From JBAROU01 sp049642385 (GTDB taxonomy: Bacteria; Chloroflexota; Dehalococcoidia; DSTF01; RBG-16-68-14), in the NCBI GenBank assembly GCA_049642385.1, contig JBAROU010000113.1, positions 1 through 12,316 on the forward strand: 12,316 nucleotides of DNA, written 5' to 3'. The notes under the pieces were generated by a model. That model saw only the letters and a list, made by a program, of their open reading frames with translations. It was not told the origin of the DNA and searched no databases. How positions within the stretch are numbered: position 1 is the first letter of the stretch; each line of letters begins with the position of its first letter. Shown here piece by piece: positions 10,732 through 12,316 of this stretch. A program made the translations under genes and the position numbers.

Positions 10732-12316
10732 TTACGCGCAGGTGTGGCCGAACTGCCTGACGACGAACAAGATGTCGCCCGCACTGATGGAGCCGTCCGG
10801 CGGGCCGAGGTCCCACGGGTCGCCACCCGACGCTGGCGGTGAGCGGTCGAACGCCGTGTGGTAGCCCGACGCGGGCAGCTGTGAGAGCGGGTCGATGCTA
10901 GGATCACCGTTGGTGCCGAAGCGGCCAACGATGCGGAAGATGTCGCCCGTCGAAATAATACGGTCACGCGCGCCGTCGGGCAGAAGCGTGTCGAAGAAGT
11001 CCCAGAAGTAGAACGGATCGCGGAGCCCGCCGAGGACCGGAGTGGCGCCGAGTTCCTGGGTGTCGGTGCAGCCATCATTGTCGTCATCGTCGTCGCAAGC
11101 GTCGCCTAGGAAGTCGCCATCATTGTCGAGCTGATCCGCGTTAGCTACCTCACGGCAGTTGTCCGCACCATCACCGATGCCGTCAGCGTCAGTGTCTTGG
11201 CCAGTAACGAGCATAGCGAGCTGTATCTCCTCACCTCCGGGATCGACCTCGACACCAAGCAGCTCGATGCTCCAATCTCCAGGAGCTGGATCAGCGATCT
11301 GATAGACCTCAGACGTCTCGGTGAGCATGTAGCCTGCGACCGGGCCCGCGCCGTCCGGCCCGTACACGGTGCCATCAGGCGAGGTCAGCGTCATGCGTAC
11401 AATGCTTCCGTAGTTCGAGAAGAACTCAACGTTGGTGGCTGCGGGCCCGATGGCCATTTGTGTCTGAGCAGTCTGATCTTGATTGACGTGGAGAGAGGTG
11501 AATTCGCAGTCCTGCGAGACCAACACGGCGCAGGCGACGAATTGTGCCTTGTCGGCATCGCCATGTTCGTCGAAACGCCGATTCCAAGCCGAAGTGTGAT
11601 CGTCGTCAATCACCCGGTGCTCTCTCTCGTTGGGCAAGGTCGTGCGATCAGATCCACAGCCTCGAGGCGGAAATGTGCAATCCGTCGGGATGAATTCAAT
11701 TGCAGAGGGGAAAAGCGTGTCGAATTGGGAGGCATCCAGTGTGTAGAACGGCACAACAGATGCCGCGCTGCGTGTTGCTCTGAGGATGGTCTCGTCAATG
11801 AAAGGATAGTCAATCATGTTCTGGACGACGGGGTCGCCAATGTCGCAGGGCCCTGTGAGCAAGCCCGGAACGTTGAGGAGGTTAGCTAGAGCGAGCACCA
11901 TATGATTAAGCCCCACCCCTCGTAGCGGACTATCGAACGTCACGACGGACGCGATGTGTTGTCGGGCCCAAGACGGTTCTGAACCAACAAGGTACGCGGT
12001 GATGAAGCCGCCCATACTGTGAGCAACGACTGTCACCTCCCCGCCCGGCTCATCAATCAGCGCTTTCAGCTTCAGGGCGAGCCCCGGGATACCCGCAGGA
12101 ATGCCTAAATCATCCTTGCGCCCACAGGTATGAAGCTTCTCGTAAATCGGGGCACCGCTTCCGTCCCCGCAATAGCTGTCGGAATAGTTGAAGTAGACTG
12201 GAGGGCGTAGGTCGACCTTGGTAGACACGGGGCCGTTTGAAGTGAGGAACGGATCGAGCCAGCTGGGAGCTCTGTTCAAGAAACCGCCGAAACAGCCGCT
12301 TTCGCTGTGGATCCCC
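10732..12316 (-). CDS. Secreted lipase-like hydrolase with TSP3 repeats and dockerin-like end (5' end outside window)
   Basis: The frame is open to the right edge. Upstream of the TTG at 12279 it still reads GIHSESGCFGGFL, a natural continuation, so the true start and any signal peptide lie outside. Counting from that TTG, the alpha/beta-hydrolase nucleophile motif AHSMGG gives Ser88 (GxSxG-type), FDSPLRG follows at 115-121, and the His of DDDHTS (228) is the likely triad His. Residues about 260-360 are a beta-sandwich-like region. DTDADGIGDGADN and DNDGDFLGDACDDDDDND (362-402) are thrombospondin-type-3 calcium repeats. Two DG.IS.GDI segments (about 440-455 and 495-511) form a dockerin-like end. 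Many Cys and Asp residues fit an extracellular, calcium-stabilised enzyme acting on lipid or ester substrates. Confidence 0.85.
   Translation of the reverse strand, partial: GIHSESGCFGGFLNRAPSWLDPFLTSNGPVSTKVDLRPPVYFNYSDSYCGDGSGAPIYEKLHTCGRKDDLGIPAGIPGLALKLKALIDEPGGEVTVVAHSMGGFITAYLVGSEPSWARQHIASVVTFDSPLRGVGLNHMVLALANLLNVPGLLTGPCDIGDPVVQNMIDYPFIDETILRATRSAASVVPFYTLDASQFDTLFPSAIEFIPTDCTFPPRGCGSDRTTLPNEREHRVIDDDHTSAWNRRFDEHGDADKAQFVACAVLVSQDCEFTSLHVNQDQTAQTQMAIGPAATNVEFFSNYGSIVRMTLTSPDGTVYGPDGAGPVAGYMLTETSEVYQIADPAPGDWSIELLGVEVDPGGEEIQLAMLVTGQDTDADGIGDGADNCREVANADQLDNDGDFLGDACDDDDDNDGCTDTQELGATPVLGGLRDPFYFWDFFDTLLPDGARDRIISTGDIFRIVGRFGTNGDPSIDPLSQLPASGYHTAFDRSPPASGGDPWDLGPPDGSISAGDILFVVRQFGHTCA

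Noticed and set aside
1..12316. tRNA, rRNA or CRISPR array.
   Set aside because: I saw no cloverleaf with a GTTCRANYC arm, no rRNA-like sequence and no regularly spaced repeat of 20-40 bases on either strand.

Overview
The window is high-GC bacterial DNA. It most resembles a Chloroflexota (Dehalococcoidia-like) genome or metagenome contig. This rests on two recognisable styles of gene: a LuxR-type helix-turn-helix fused to a single membrane span (232-1044), and a secreted hydrolase ending in thrombospondin-type-3 calcium repeats and dockerin-like DGxISxGDI segments (10732-12316). The taxonomic call is an inference from gene style; no rRNA or tRNA is present to anchor it.

Layout. The left flank holds the last codons of an alpha/beta hydrolase (1-128) and the membrane-anchored LuxR-type regulator. 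A rho-independent terminator (1171-1200) leads into a phage-like island of about 5 kb (about 1325-6340). The island has a P27-type terminase small subunit whose stop overlaps the start of a ParB-domain DNA methyltransferase. Two small minus-strand genes (3448-3621 and 2967-3416) follow. They are divergent from a plus-strand gene joining a RAMA domain, a histone-H1-like Lys/Ala tail and a C2H2 zinc finger (3806-4324). The two divergent promoters are near copies of each other. Next comes a run of tightly packed small plus-strand genes (4426-5915). Four in a row begin with the same short R-L-x-x-L-E coiled-coil motif, and two of them look like full-length paralogues. Two small genes in the island (4426-4811 and about 6057-6340) read well only if one base is restored. 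No large terminase, portal, capsid, tail or integrase gene is visible, so this looks like a prophage remnant or satellite rather than a complete phage.

The right flank appears to be host chromosome again. A minus-strand pair encodes a conserved-looking 132-residue protein and a PadR-family repressor (7490 to 6509), closed by a minus-strand terminator (6349-6387). Divergent from it is a 985-residue LuxR/LAL-type ATPase regulator (7654-10611), with a promoter surrounded by three GGAAC half-sites. Convergent with that is the secreted lipase-like hydrolase, whose start lies beyond the right edge.

Base composition supports the island reading by eye: 75% GC at 4561-4620 against 53% at 11701-11760. 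The most interesting parts are the methyltransferase beside a RAMA (predicted modified-DNA reader) zinc-finger protein with mirrored promoters, and the tandem family of small R-L-x-x-L-E genes.
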